DNA of 64,000 nt from an uncultured Bacteroidales bacterium (GTDB taxonomy: Bacteria > Bacteroidota > Bacteroidia > Bacteroidales > Muribaculaceae). Below the pieces are notes generated by a model. The model worked only from the letters and a program-made list of their open reading frames with translations, was not told the origin of the DNA and ran no database searches. Shown one piece after another: positions 31,466-40,428 of this stretch (within the stretch, counting starts at the first letter, position 1; each line of letters begins with the position of its first letter). The stretch covers positions 1 through 64,000 of the forward strand of contig CACZHT010000011.1 of assembly GCA_902781045.1 (NCBI GenBank). The letters run 5' to 3'. A program made the translations under genes and the position numbers.

Positions 31466-34417
31466 ATGAAGCACTGGATATTTCTTATCCTGGCCGCACT
31501 GTCGCTGGCATTGCATGCCCAGGTTGTGTTGCGTGGCACGGTCACCGACGGCAAGTCACCGGTTGAGTTTGCCACTGTCGACATTCGTCAGGGCGAGCAG
31601 TGGGCCATGACCGACCAGCAGGGATGTTTCGCTGTGCGTGTGGCTCGCATGGGGCAAGCCCTGGTGCGTGTCACCTGCATCGGCTATGAGCCTCTGCAGG
31701 TCACCATCGACATCCGTCCCGGCATCGACTCATTGCGCTTGGTGCTCCAGCCCACCAACCTGCAGTTGCAGCAGGTTGTTGTCACAGCTCAGCGCCGCAC
31801 CGAGAATGCCACCACCAGCTATGTCATCGACCGTCAGGCACTTGACAACCAGCAGATAATTAATGTCAGCGACATCATGACACTGCTGCCCGGCGGCAAG
31901 ACGGTCAACTCGTCGCTCATGACCGACAGCCGCATCGCCCTGCATGCACAGGGCGGTGAGAAGGGCAATGCCGCCTTTGGAACCGCCATCGAGGTCGATG
32001 GCCAACGCCTGCAGAACAATGCCGAGATGGGCGAGACCACCGGGGCCAGCACACGCACGGTCAGTTCGACCAACGTGGCCAGCATCGAGGTTGTGCCGGG
32101 CATACCCTCGGTCGAGTATGGCGACCTGAGCAACGGCATCGTCAAGGTCAACACCAAGCGAGGCCACACCCCATGGGAGGTCAGCCTGGGCACCAATCCC
32201 TACACCAAGCAGGTGGCAGTGAGCAAGGGTCTGGATCTGCGACGTGGCGTGCTCAACGCCTCGCTCGAGCACACGCGCAGTTACAGCAACCTGGCCTCGC
32301 CGCACACCGCCTATCAGCGCAACACCCTCTCGCTCAACTATCGCACCACCGTCCATCTGGCCGGCCAGCCCCTGATGGTCAACCTCAACCTGGGCGGCAA
32401 TGTTGGCGGATACAACAGTAAGGCCGACCCCGACCAGTTTGTCGACACCTACAGCAAGGCTCGCGACCGTGTGTTGCGCGGTGGTGTGCAGCTCGACTGG
32501 AACCTGGACCGCCCGTGGCTGGCCGCACTGTCGCTGCACGGCGACTTCTCGGTGGCCGACAAGCGGCGCACCAGCCAGGTCAATGACAATAGCAGCAGCG
32601 CTCAGGCACAGATTCATGCCCGCGACGAGGGCTACTACATTGCCACCGAATACGACCAAGACCCCAATGCGCCCATCATCCTGGGTCCCACTGGCTACTG
32701 GTATGTCAAGAGCTATCGCGACAACAAGCCGCAGAGCCTCATGCTCAAGCTCAAAGCACGCTGGCACCAGCAGGGCCGCACCCTCATCAACCGCGTCATG
32801 GCCGGTGTGGAGTGGACGGCAACGGGGAACCGAGGACGAGGCGCCTACTACGACGACATGCGCACGGCACCCACCTGGCGCGAGTACCGCTACGACCAGC
32901 TGCCGTGGATGCACAACATCGCCATCTATGGCGAGAACCGCCTGACCATTGACATGGGTGGCACAGGCAGTGAGCTGCAGCTCATGGCAGGCCTCAGGGC
33001 CGACATCACACACATCGCCCATTCGGACTATGGCACCGTGGCGTCGCTCTCGCCGCGCTTTAACGCCAAGTACACCCTGTGGCGGGGACGCGACGAGTGG
33101 GCGTTCAGTGGGCTGAACATCTACGGTGGTTGGGGCAAGAGCGTCAAGCTGCCGTCGTTCGAGGTGATCTATCCCGCTCCCTCCTATGCCGACCGCCTGG
33201 CCTTTGTGCCCGGCTCGACGGTCGACAACCGGGCGTTCTATGCCTACAGCGTCACCCCGTTTAAGCCCGTCCACAACCCCGACCTCAAGTGGCAGTATGC
33301 CCATCAGCTGGAGTTAGGCCTGGAGGCCGACACCCGTGTGGCCACTGTCTCGCTCTCGGCCTATCACAATCGCACTTGTCGGCCCTATCTGCGCACCAGC
33401 CTGTACACTCCCTACAGCTACAACTTCACCTCGCAGGCTGCGCTCGAGGGTGACTTCCCCATCGCCCCGGCCGACCGCTTGTACGCCATCGACCGGTATA
33501 CGGGTGTAGTTACCGTCACCGACCGCACCGGCCAGGTGGCACCGCAGGTGCTGGACTATGTGACACGCAACACATTCCGTGCCAACTCAACCCATGTCAA
33601 CGGCTCGCCCATCACCCGCACGGGGCTGGACTGGACTGTCGACTTCAAGCAGATTGCCGCTCTGCGCACCAGTTTGAGACTTGATGGTTCCTACTACCAC
33701 TACCACGGCGTGGAGCACACCATGATTGCCGCCATGCCCTCGGGGGCACAGTGGATGAGCGACGGGGTGACACCCTATCAGTATGTGGCCTACTATCATG
33801 GCACGGCGCTGGGCGGTGAGGCATACGCCACGGTGCCCAACGGCAGCGTGAGCGATGTGGTCAACACCAACCTCACCATCGTCACCCACATCCCCGCCAT
33901 CAGGCTCATCATCAGTCTGCGGCTCGAGTCTACGCTCTATGATGCGCGTCGGGCGTTGAGTCAGGGGCATGGCGGCGCCCCGCGGGGCTATGTGCTGGCT
34001 CAGCCCACTGACTACTTCGGCACACCCTATACCGGCAGTGAACGCGACTGCTATGTTGCCCTGTGGCCCGAGTACTACACCACTTGGAGTCAGCCCGATG
34101 TCAAGGTGCCATTTGCCGAGCGCTTCATCTGGGCGCGCGACAACGACCCCGCACTGTTCAACGAGTTGGCGGCGATGGTGGTCAAGACCAACTATGGCTA
34201 CAACCTCAACCCCGACCGCATCTCGGCCTACGTCTCGGGCAACCTCAACATCACCAAGGAGCTGGGCGACCATGTGAGCATCTCGTTCCTGGCCAACAAT
34301 TTCTGGAACTCGATGGCATGGGTCAAGAGCCGTCAGACCGGCCTGCGCACCACTATCTACAACACCGGCTATATCCCCCCATTCTACTATGGTCTCTCGC
34401 TCCGCCTCAAACTCTGA
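31466..34417 (+). CDS. TonB-dependent outer-membrane receptor
   Basis: 983 residues from the ATG at 31466; a GTG at 31460 overlaps the previous stop. Signal peptide to about 17, carboxypeptidase-D-like plug extension (about 20-105, 'VVLRGTVTDGKSPVEFATV'), TonB plug ('QVVVTAQRRTENATTSYVIDR', 'IEVVPGIPSVEYGDLSNGIV') and a 22-stranded barrel ending 'YYGLSLRLKL'. It imports a substrate by TonB energy. There is no SusD partner; the neighbours (DUF4876 lipoprotein, DUF6850 barrel) suggest a metal or small-molecule ligand rather than glycan, which is inference. Confidence 0.88.
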   Translation: MKHWIFLILAALSLALHAQVVLRGTVTDGKSPVEFATVDIRQGEQWAMTDQQGCFAVRVARMGQALVRVTCIGYEPLQVTIDIRPGIDSLRLVLQPTNLQLQQVVVTAQRRTENATTSYVIDRQALDNQQIINVSDIMTLLPGGKTVNSSLMTDSRIALHAQGGEKGNAAFGTAIEVDGQRLQNNAEMGETTGASTRTVSSTNVASIEVVPGIPSVEYGDLSNGIVKVNTKRGHTPWEVSLGTNPYTKQVAVSKGLDLRRGVLNASLEHTRSYSNLASPHTAYQRNTLSLNYRTTVHLAGQPLMVNLNLGGNVGGYNSKADPDQFVDTYSKARDRVLRGGVQLDWNLDRPWLAALSLHGDFSVADKRRTSQVNDNSSSAQAQIHARDEGYYIATEYDQDPNAPIILGPTGYWYVKSYRDNKPQSLMLKLKARWHQQGRTLINRVMAGVEWTATGNRGRGAYYDDMRTAPTWREYRYDQLPWMHNIAIYGENRLTIDMGGTGSELQLMAGLRADITHIAHSDYGTVASLSPRFNAKYTLWRGRDEWAFSGLNIYGGWGKSVKLPSFEVIYPAPSYADRLAFVPGSTVDNRAFYAYSVTPFKPVHNPDLKWQYAHQLELGLEADTRVATVSLSAYHNRTCRPYLRTSLYTPYSYNFTSQAALEGDFPIAPADRLYAIDRYTGVVTVTDRTGQVAPQVLDYVTRNTFRANSTHVNGSPITRTGLDWTVDFKQIAALRTSLRLDGSYYHYHGVEHTMIAAMPSGAQWMSDGVTPYQYVAYYHGTALGGEAYATVPNGSVSDVVNTNLTIVTHIPAIRLIISLRLESTLYDARRALSQGHGGAPRGYVLAQPTDYFGTPYTGSERDCYVALWPEYYTTWSQPDVKVPFAERFIWARDNDPALFNELAAMVVKTNYGYNLNPDRISAYVSGNLNITKELGDHVSISFLANNFWNSMAWVKSRQTGLRTTIYNTGYIPPFYYGLSLRLKL

Positions 34418-34427
34418 TTGACCGAAA

Positions 34428-34505
34428 TGATACAAACGGGGACGGTTCTCTTTTGTATCAAAACGCCAAAAATGATACAATTCAGAACCGTCCCCAATTG
34501 TATCA
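34428..34505. repeat. GGGGACGGTTCT hairpin element, variant arms, copy 4
   Basis: The core GGGGACGGTTCT / AGAACCGTCCCC is as in copies 1-3. The flanking arms, however, are TGATACAA/TTGTATCA (four occurrences) instead of CGCCAAATGT. It sits in the 103-bp gap between the TonB receptor and the lipoprotein, inside a probable operon, and could act as an attenuator or mRNA-stability hairpin. Confidence 0.8.
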
Positions 34506-34520
34506 AAAGAAGCAAAAGAT

Positions 34521-35753
34521 ATGGAAACAATGAATAAAATATTAGTGATTATGTTGTTGGTTGGGCTTGTGGCCTGCCACAACGATGAGCCCAAGGGATA
34601 TGACATCGAGCAGGTAAGTGTGCAGCTCACGGGCGACATTGCGGGCACCGAGGGGATTGTGGTCAAGTTGACCGATAACCGTGGTGCCGAGTTCAGTCAA
34701 GCGACTGACGCGCAGGGTCTGGCCACCTTTCGGGTGCCGGTGGGCATCTATCAGGCATCGGTGTCGTGGGTGGGTGAGCCGGTCGATGGCTGGCGGAGCA
34801 TCTACAACGGATCGGTGAGTAATCTGGTGGTGAGTGCCGGCCAGCCGCTGGTGGTGGAATTGCCGTTGACAGTGGCCACTACGAGCAGCATCATCATCCG
34901 CGAGCTGTATGTGGGCGGATGCCAGAAGGACGACGGGTCGGGCTGGTTTCATCGCGACAAGTATGTCATTGTGGCCAACAACAGCGGCCAGCGTGTGACC
35001 CTGCCCGGACTGTGCCTGGCCATCTGCACGCCCTACAACAGCTATGGCATCAACAAGAACTACACTGCCGACGGGCGGCTCAACTACGAGGACGAGGGCT
35101 TTATTCCGGCCGCCTCGGCGTTCTGGTACTTCCCCGGCAACGAGGTGGTGTTTGAGCCGTGGGAGCAGAAGGTCATCGCCCTGAACGGTGCCATCGACCA
35201 CACGCTCACCTACAGCAACAGTGTCAATCTGGCCAATGCGGCCTATTATTGCACCTATGACATCGAGCAGTACAGCAACACGTCCTACTATCCCTCGCCC
35301 AGCGAGGTGATACCCACCGGCCACTACCTGCGGGTGGTGCGCTATGGCGACGAGTCGGAGCAGGCCTGGCCGTTGAGCAACAGCTCGCCCGCATTCTTCA
35401 TCTTCACCCCGCCGGCCGGCATGAGTGCGCTTGAGTTTGGCAACGATGCCAGCAACGTGTGGTATGACGAGGGCCGCGCTCTGCCCACCTATGCCTGCCG
35501 CAAGGTGCCAGTGGGCAATATTCTGGACGGTGTCGAGGTCTACTCCACAGCGTGGCAAGAGGCCGCCAAGCGCCTGACAGCAGCCGTCGATGTGGGCTAC
35601 GTCTACATGACATCGCGGCAGGGACACAGCGTGGAGCGCCGCATCGACGAGGCCGAGACCGCCCGCCAGGGACACACGGTCTATCAGGACACCAACAACT
35701 CGAGCGCCGATTTCGTCGAGCGTGAACACGCCTCGCTGCGTAATGAACAATGA
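34521..35753 (+). CDS. DUF4876 lipoprotein
   Basis: 410 residues. Lipobox 'VGLVAC' with Cys at about 17. An Ig/CarboxypepD-like N-domain ('VVKLTDNRGAEFSQATDAQGLATFRVPVG') precedes the DUF4876 core ('IIIRELYVGGCQKDDG', 'DKYVIVANNSGQRVTLPGLCL', 'EVVFEPWEQKVIAL'). Function unknown. DUF4876 genes commonly follow a TonB receptor in Bacteroidetes, so this is probably a surface lipoprotein that works with it. Ends 3 bases before the next start codon. Confidence 0.8.
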   Translation: METMNKILVIMLLVGLVACHNDEPKGYDIEQVSVQLTGDIAGTEGIVVKLTDNRGAEFSQATDAQGLATFRVPVGIYQASVSWVGEPVDGWRSIYNGSVSNLVVSAGQPLVVELPLTVATTSSIIIRELYVGGCQKDDGSGWFHRDKYVIVANNSGQRVTLPGLCLAICTPYNSYGINKNYTADGRLNYEDEGFIPAASAFWYFPGNEVVFEPWEQKVIALNGAIDHTLTYSNSVNLANAAYYCTYDIEQYSNTSYYPSPSEVIPTGHYLRVVRYGDESEQAWPLSNSSPAFFIFTPPAGMSALEFGNDASNVWYDEGRALPTYACRKVPVGNILDGVEVYSTAWQEAAKRLTAAVDVGYVYMTSRQGHSVERRIDEAETARQGHTVYQDTNNSSADFVEREHASLRNEQ

Positions 35754-35756
35754 CCA

Positions 35757-37400
35757 ATGAAGAATTGCCGCTTTTTTTCTAGAGGCTCTAGAATATCTAG
35801 ATTATCTAGACTTTGCAGAATCGTGGTTGTTGCAGCTGTGTCACTGGGGGCGCATGGGCAGTCGTGGCTCGACTACGACCAGGCATTGTCTCGCCACTCG
35901 TGGCTGCGCACCACCAATGCCGCCGCCTTGACCACCTACCAGCCCGATGACTCCACCCAGCGTCTGCTGGCCGATGCCCAGGTGGGGCTGGCCACCGGGC
36001 AGGGCGGGCTGGTGCCCAGCGGACAGTCGCCCGACATCTGGCAGGCCACTGCCATGGCACGGTCTGTCTTTCGCGTGAACCGGCGCGTGGTGCTGCGCGG
36101 CGGCATCGACTATAGCAACGCCTGGGGGCGTGACGCTGCCGGCTCGGTGTGGATTGATGCCGAGCGCATGCCCTTTGACATCACCGAGACCGCCGACACG
36201 ACACGAGGACGGACATCGCTTGAGCAGTATGGCCTGACAGGTGAGGTGGGCGTGAACGTCTGGCGCGGATTGAGCTTGGGCGCACGTTTCGGCTACCATG
36301 CCGCCAGCAGTGCCAAGCGCAAGGACCCCCGTCACACGGGCACGCTCATGCAGCTCGATGCCAGTGTGGGGGGCATCTGGCGCTTGGGGCACTTGACGCT
36401 GGGAGCCAACTACCTACTGCAGCGCTCGACCGAGGCCCTGCGCTTCAGCACCTACGGTCGCACCGACCGCGTCTATGGTTATCTGATTGACTATGGAGCA
36501 GCCTTCGGGCGCGACGAGCGCACCGACGGCAAGGGCTATGTGAGCAGCGACTACGAGAAGCCCCTGCTCGACATGCGCCATGGTGTGGCATTGCAGGCAG
36601 GCTATGCCGGCGGACCTTGGAGCGCGGTCGTCGAGTGGGAGTGGGCGCACCGTCACGGCCACTATGGCCTGGAGTCGCCGTCGCTGCTCGACCTCAACCG
36701 TCACCGTGGCGACGTGTGGCACCTGCGGTCGTGGTGGCAACATGCTGCGCCACACATCATCCACCGCATCACTGCCCTGTGGAGCCACCAGGATCTCAAG
36801 GATTATGAGCGTACCTACCGCATTGTCACCGATGGCGGAGTGACGCAGATTATCTACTACGACGACCGCGAGATGAGTCAGCGGCAGACCGACCATGTCA
36901 CCGTGGCCTACGACCTGCAGTGGGGCATCAGTCGGCACTTGGCCACCTGGCAGGCGCAGGCGCAGGTAGATTACAGCCTGCGCACCGTCACTGCCAGCCT
37001 CTATCCCTACTACCGTTGGCAACAGGCTCACCGCACCGACATCCGGCTCTCTTCGCAGCGCAACTGGCTGCTGCCCAGCGACCACACCTGGTCGCTGGCA
37101 CTCATGGCAGGGTGGGGCAGTGGTGGCGGCACGCCCCGCAGCGACGGTGCCTATGCCCTGACCGGCGATGGCGATGAGTATCCGCAGGGTCACCTCGACT
37201 GGCTCATGCGGCACTATGAGTGGCTCACAGCCAGGCGCTTGCAGGTTGGGACCATGGCCCGCTGGTCCATGCCGCTGGCTCATGGTCGTCTTCGCCTCTA
37301 TGCCCAGGCCCGCTATAGCTATGTCCGCGCCTTTGACACCCACTATCTGGCCGATGCCCACCGGCACAACGCTTCGTTGGTGGTGGGATGCCTGTTCTAA
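35757..37400 (+). CDS. DUF6850-type outer-membrane beta-barrel protein
   Basis: 547 residues. A signal peptide ('IVVVAAVSLGAHG') is preceded by an odd n-region 'SRGSRISRLSRLCR', which is encoded by a TCTAGA 9-bp-period array at 35778-35810. The mature part has alternating-strand composition typical of an outer-membrane barrel, with aromatic-rich segments and a C-terminal 'NASLVVGCLF'. Order TonB receptor, DUF4876, DUF6850 is a recurrent set in Bacteroidetes. No other Met lies in the first 100 bases, so the array appears to be inside the coding region. Confidence 0.72.
   Translation: MKNCRFFSRGSRISRLSRLCRIVVVAAVSLGAHGQSWLDYDQALSRHSWLRTTNAAALTTYQPDDSTQRLLADAQVGLATGQGGLVPSGQSPDIWQATAMARSVFRVNRRVVLRGGIDYSNAWGRDAAGSVWIDAERMPFDITETADTTRGRTSLEQYGLTGEVGVNVWRGLSLGARFGYHAASSAKRKDPRHTGTLMQLDASVGGIWRLGHLTLGANYLLQRSTEALRFSTYGRTDRVYGYLIDYGAAFGRDERTDGKGYVSSDYEKPLLDMRHGVALQAGYAGGPWSAVVEWEWAHRHGHYGLESPSLLDLNRHRGDVWHLRSWWQHAAPHIIHRITALWSHQDLKDYERTYRIVTDGGVTQIIYYDDREMSQRQTDHVTVAYDLQWGISRHLATWQAQAQVDYSLRTVTASLYPYYRWQQAHRTDIRLSSQRNWLLPSDHTWSLALMAGWGSGGGTPRSDGAYALTGDGDEYPQGHLDWLMRHYEWLTARRLQVGTMARWSMPLAHGRLRLYAQARYSYVRAFDTHYLADAHRHNASLVVGCLF
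35778..35810. repeat. 9-bp-period TCTAGA array 2 (inside signal-peptide codons)
   Basis: TCTAGA at 35778, 35787, 35796 and 35805: exact 9-bp spacing, in frame, encoding an Arg/Ser-rich n-region. Confidence 0.85.
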
Positions 37401-37448
37401 AAATTCATAATTAAAAAATTAATAGTATAACCCTAAAATTTTAACCCT

Positions 37449-38699
37449 ATGAAGATTTCTACCCGATTCAGTGCCATGGCACTGTTGGCCGGTGCGTTGA
37501 TGAGTTTCACTGCCCAAGCCGAGACACAGACCAACGTGTTTGACTTCAAGAACAACCCTCAGGGCTGGCCCTCGGCCACAGCCTTGGAGTACTTTGACGA
37601 CCCCACGGCCGGCAATGTTCCTGCTGAGGGCTATGTGGTGGGCGATGTGACCATGACCGCCACCAACGGCAACAGCAACACCTATCTGCGCACCGGCAGC
37701 TATCTCATCATCGACGAGAACGGCACCATCACCTTCAAGGCCAGCGACGGCCGTGCCATCACTGGCATCGTCTTCACCGACAAGAGCGGCAAGTTTATGC
37801 TCACCGCCGAGGAGGGCAATGGTACGCTCACCGACCACACCTGGACGGGCAACGCCACCGCGGTGACCCTGACCAGCGCTGTCAATGACCTGGCCACCAA
37901 GACCTGGCTGGTCGATGCTACCGTGACCACCGATGATGCCAACGCCGACACCTACACCCCCGTCGAGGCTCCTACCGTGTGCGACAACATCGCCGCCTTC
38001 ATCGCCCTGGAGCCTGGCAAGAGCGGCAAGCTCATGCTCAACAACGCCCGTGTGGGCTATGTGGACTGGAACAGCACCTACATCGAGGACGAGACCGGTG
38101 CCATCGAGCTGTACAAGGTGCGTGCCTTGCAGCTGACCACCGGCGATGTGCTCACCGGCAGTGTCGTGCTCAAGCGCAGCCAGCTGCTGATTTATGACGA
38201 GCAAGTGGAGGAAGAAGAACCGGGACGCGAAAAGCCCGAGGCCGCTGCTGACGCGCTGACCACAGCTGATGACCTCGCCATTACTGCCGGCACACCCATG
38301 CCCACCGTCATGACTCCCGCCCAACTGGTCGATGACGCCAACTTCTCGCGCCTGGTCAAACTTGAGAATGTCACCCTCACCAAGCCCGGACGCTTTGCCG
38401 TACTCGATGTGGACGGCTATCTGGTCAATGTCAAGGACATGTTCTTCCTGGGCATCGACATCCCCGTCGACAAGCAGTTGACGAGTGTCGCCGGCATCTA
38501 CACCTGGGACGGTTCGCGTCCTGCCATCTATGTCACCGAGATTGTTGACCAGGCTACCGGCATCACCGATGTCCAGGCACAACCCGCCACCGACGGTAAC
38601 GTCTACACCATCACCGGCATCTGCCTGGGCAAGGTCGACCTCTCGACCCTCCCTGCCGGCCTCTACATCCGTGACGGCAAGAAGCACCTTGTACGCTAA
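37449..38699 (+). CDS. Secreted OB-fold-like protein with C-terminal sorting-type tail
   Basis: 416 residues, signal peptide to 'SFTAQA'. The N-half is a beta-domain ('NVFDFKNNPQGWP'), and the middle carries an OB-like segment ('LNNARVGYVDWNSTYIEDE', 'GAIELYKV'). The C-terminus 'VYTITGICLGKVDLSTLPAG' plus 'LYIRDGKKHLVR' is the short tail common in secreted proteins of Prevotella and relatives, possibly a type IX sorting remnant. Last gene of the TonB cluster; a strong terminator follows. Confidence 0.7.
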   Translation: MKISTRFSAMALLAGALMSFTAQAETQTNVFDFKNNPQGWPSATALEYFDDPTAGNVPAEGYVVGDVTMTATNGNSNTYLRTGSYLIIDENGTITFKASDGRAITGIVFTDKSGKFMLTAEEGNGTLTDHTWTGNATAVTLTSAVNDLATKTWLVDATVTTDDANADTYTPVEAPTVCDNIAAFIALEPGKSGKLMLNNARVGYVDWNSTYIEDETGAIELYKVRALQLTTGDVLTGSVVLKRSQLLIYDEQVEEEEPGREKPEAAADALTTADDLAITAGTPMPTVMTPAQLVDDANFSRLVKLENVTLTKPGRFAVLDVDGYLVNVKDMFFLGIDIPVDKQLTSVAGIYTWDGSRPAIYVTEIVDQATGITDVQAQPATDGNVYTITGICLGKVDLSTLPAGLYIRDGKKHLVR

Positions 38700-38728
38700 A
38701 GTGATTGACATATAACTCTTTAGAACGG

Positions 38729-38773
38729 GTTTGGACAAATTTTCAGCTCGACTGAAAATTTGTCCAAACTACT
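38729..38773 (+). terminator. Rho-independent terminator after the TonB cluster
   Basis: Perfect 18-bp stem (38729-38746 / 38752-38769), 5-base loop, then ACTTTT. The following 130 bases to the fucosidase stop contain only 'AATCTGCGAGAT'-type low-complexity words. Confidence 0.85.
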
Positions 38774-38904
38774 TTTAATGTGTTGGTTTTCAACCCATAA
38801 ATCTGATTAATCTGTGCGATCTGTGGACTGAAATCTGCGAGATAACCTCATCCGCTAAATCTGCAAGATCTGCATGAGATTATAAATCTGCGGGAGGTTA
38901 GAGG

Positions 38905-40272
38905 TTACTCGATCTCGAGGGCGAAGGGGGCTGCGGGGAGGCCCTTCGGCAGGCGGATGGTGACACGGCCATCGGCGATGGTGTGCTTCAGGGTCTTGCC
39001 TGTTGATAGCAGGCGAACTCGCTTAGCGGGCAGATTGACGCTCCACGACAATGTGGCAGGCAGTTGTTCGCCATCGGGCAGGGCGAGGATGGCATAGCGG
39101 CGGCTGCCGTCGCGGGCGGCGGTGAACCACAGGTTGCCCTCGTGGTAATGGGGCGTGTTGACCGTGCCATAGATGGCGCGGCCATTGCGGTCGAGCCACT
39201 TGCCGATGGCCTGCAGCCGCTCGACAGCCTCGGGCTGGATAAGCCCCTCGGGTGTGGGACCCACGCCCAGCACCAGGTTGCCGCCCTTGGCCACAATCTC
39301 GGCCAGCGTGCAGATGATGCGGGCTGGCGACTTCCACTGCGGGCGCGGCACCCAGCCCCAGTCGTTGGTCAGCGTGATGCAGCTCTCCCAGGGCACCGAC
39401 AACTGCCGGTCGGGGATGGCCTGTTCGGGAGTCTGGTAGTTCTCGTATGGGCCGCGGATGGTGCGGTCGACGATGATGAGCCCCGGTTGGTGGCGGCGTG
39501 CCATCTGTGCAATCTGCGGCATGTGGATGTCCTGGTTGTTCTCTTTGCACACCCAGCCTGCGTCGAGCCACAGGATGTCGACCGGGCCGTAGCCCGACAT
39601 AATCTCTTCAATCTGCCGGTAGGTGAACCGGCAGAAGCGCTCCCAGCGCCAGGGAAACTTCTGGATATTGTAGTTCACACCGCGCCGGTGGCCACTGTAG
39701 GTGTCCCACCAGTAGTCCTGTGAGTGCCAGTCGGCCTTGGAGAAGTAGGTGCCAATCATGAAGTCCTGCTGTCGGAAGGCATCGAGCACATGACGCAGCA
39801 CGTCGCGCCGTGGGTCGTCCTTGAAGGCGTGGCGCGTGATGGTGTAGTCGGTCTCGTGGCTGTCGTACATGCAGAAGCCGTCGTGATGCTTGGTGGTGAA
39901 AATCATGTATTTCATACCCGCCTGACGGGCCACGGTGGCCCACTGCGTGGGATTGAACTGCGTGGGCCGGAACTCGTCGGCCAGGCCGAAGTACCAGTCA
40001 AGGTACTGCTGGTAGGTGCGGGTGGTGTCGCGCGTGATCCAGTCCTCGTCGCAGATTGACCACGACTCGACGATGCCCGGCACCGAGTAGATGCCCCAGT
40101 GCAGCAGGATGCCGAACTTCAGGTCTTGCCAGTGGTGCAACTTCTCGAGCACCTGCGGCTCGGTGGGCCATTGATAGAGGTCGGCGGCGGTCTGCTGATG
40201 TACATTGTTGTTCTGTGCCATTGCGATGAGTGCGATGGCGCACAATTGCAGGAGAGTGATGAGTCTGTTCAT
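38905..40272 (-). CDS. Alpha-L-fucosidase (glycoside hydrolase family 29)
   Basis: 455 residues from the ATG at 40272 (MNRLITLLQLCAIALIAMAQ, signal peptide). GH29 motifs: 'HHWQDLKFGILLHWGIYSVPG', 'YMIFTTKHHDGFCMYDS', the nucleophile Asp in 'VDILWLDAGW', and 'LVLGVGPTPEGLI'. It is a secreted or periplasmic exo-fucosidase acting on fucosylated host glycans such as mucin or milk sugars. The frame stays open far upstream, opposite the permease gene, but that extension is not coding. It stands alone, not in a polysaccharide utilisation locus. Confidence 0.92.
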   Translation of the reverse strand: MNRLITLLQLCAIALIAMAQNNNVHQQTAADLYQWPTEPQVLEKLHHWQDLKFGILLHWGIYSVPGIVESWSICDEDWITRDTTRTYQQYLDWYFGLADEFRPTQFNPTQWATVARQAGMKYMIFTTKHHDGFCMYDSHETDYTITRHAFKDDPRRDVLRHVLDAFRQQDFMIGTYFSKADWHSQDYWWDTYSGHRRGVNYNIQKFPWRWERFCRFTYRQIEEIMSGYGPVDILWLDAGWVCKENNQDIHMPQIAQMARRHQPGLIIVDRTIRGPYENYQTPEQAIPDRQLSVPWESCITLTNDWGWVPRPQWKSPARIICTLAEIVAKGGNLVLGVGPTPEGLIQPEAVERLQAIGKWLDRNGRAIYGTVNTPHYHEGNLWFTAARDGSRRYAILALPDGEQLPATLSWSVNLPAKRVRLLSTGKTLKHTIADGRVTIRLPKGLPAAPFALEIE

Positions 40273-40294
40273 GTCGTGATGGTATAAGTCGCCA

Positions 40295-40302
40295 CAAATG
40301 TA
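40295..40302 (-). promoter_or_regulatory. Bacteroidetes -7 promoter element for the fucosidase
   Basis: TACATTTG on the minus strand, 22 bases upstream of the start codon. Confidence 0.5.
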
Positions 40303-40393
40303 GTAAAAAAATGTGACAAATTGGGGCTTGGAGTCGATTTTTGTCAGCTTGCAACCCGCTTGCAAGATTTTTGCAGTAAATTTGCGGTCGCAA

Positions 40394-40417
40394 TCTAGAA
40401 ACTCTAGAATTTCTAGA
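40394..40417. repeat. 9-bp-period TCTAGA array 3
   Basis: TCTAGA at 40394, 40403 and 40412, exactly 9 bp apart, ending 11 bases before the permease start codon, where the ribosome binding site would be. Confidence 0.85.
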
Positions 40418-40428
40418 AAAATCGACTT

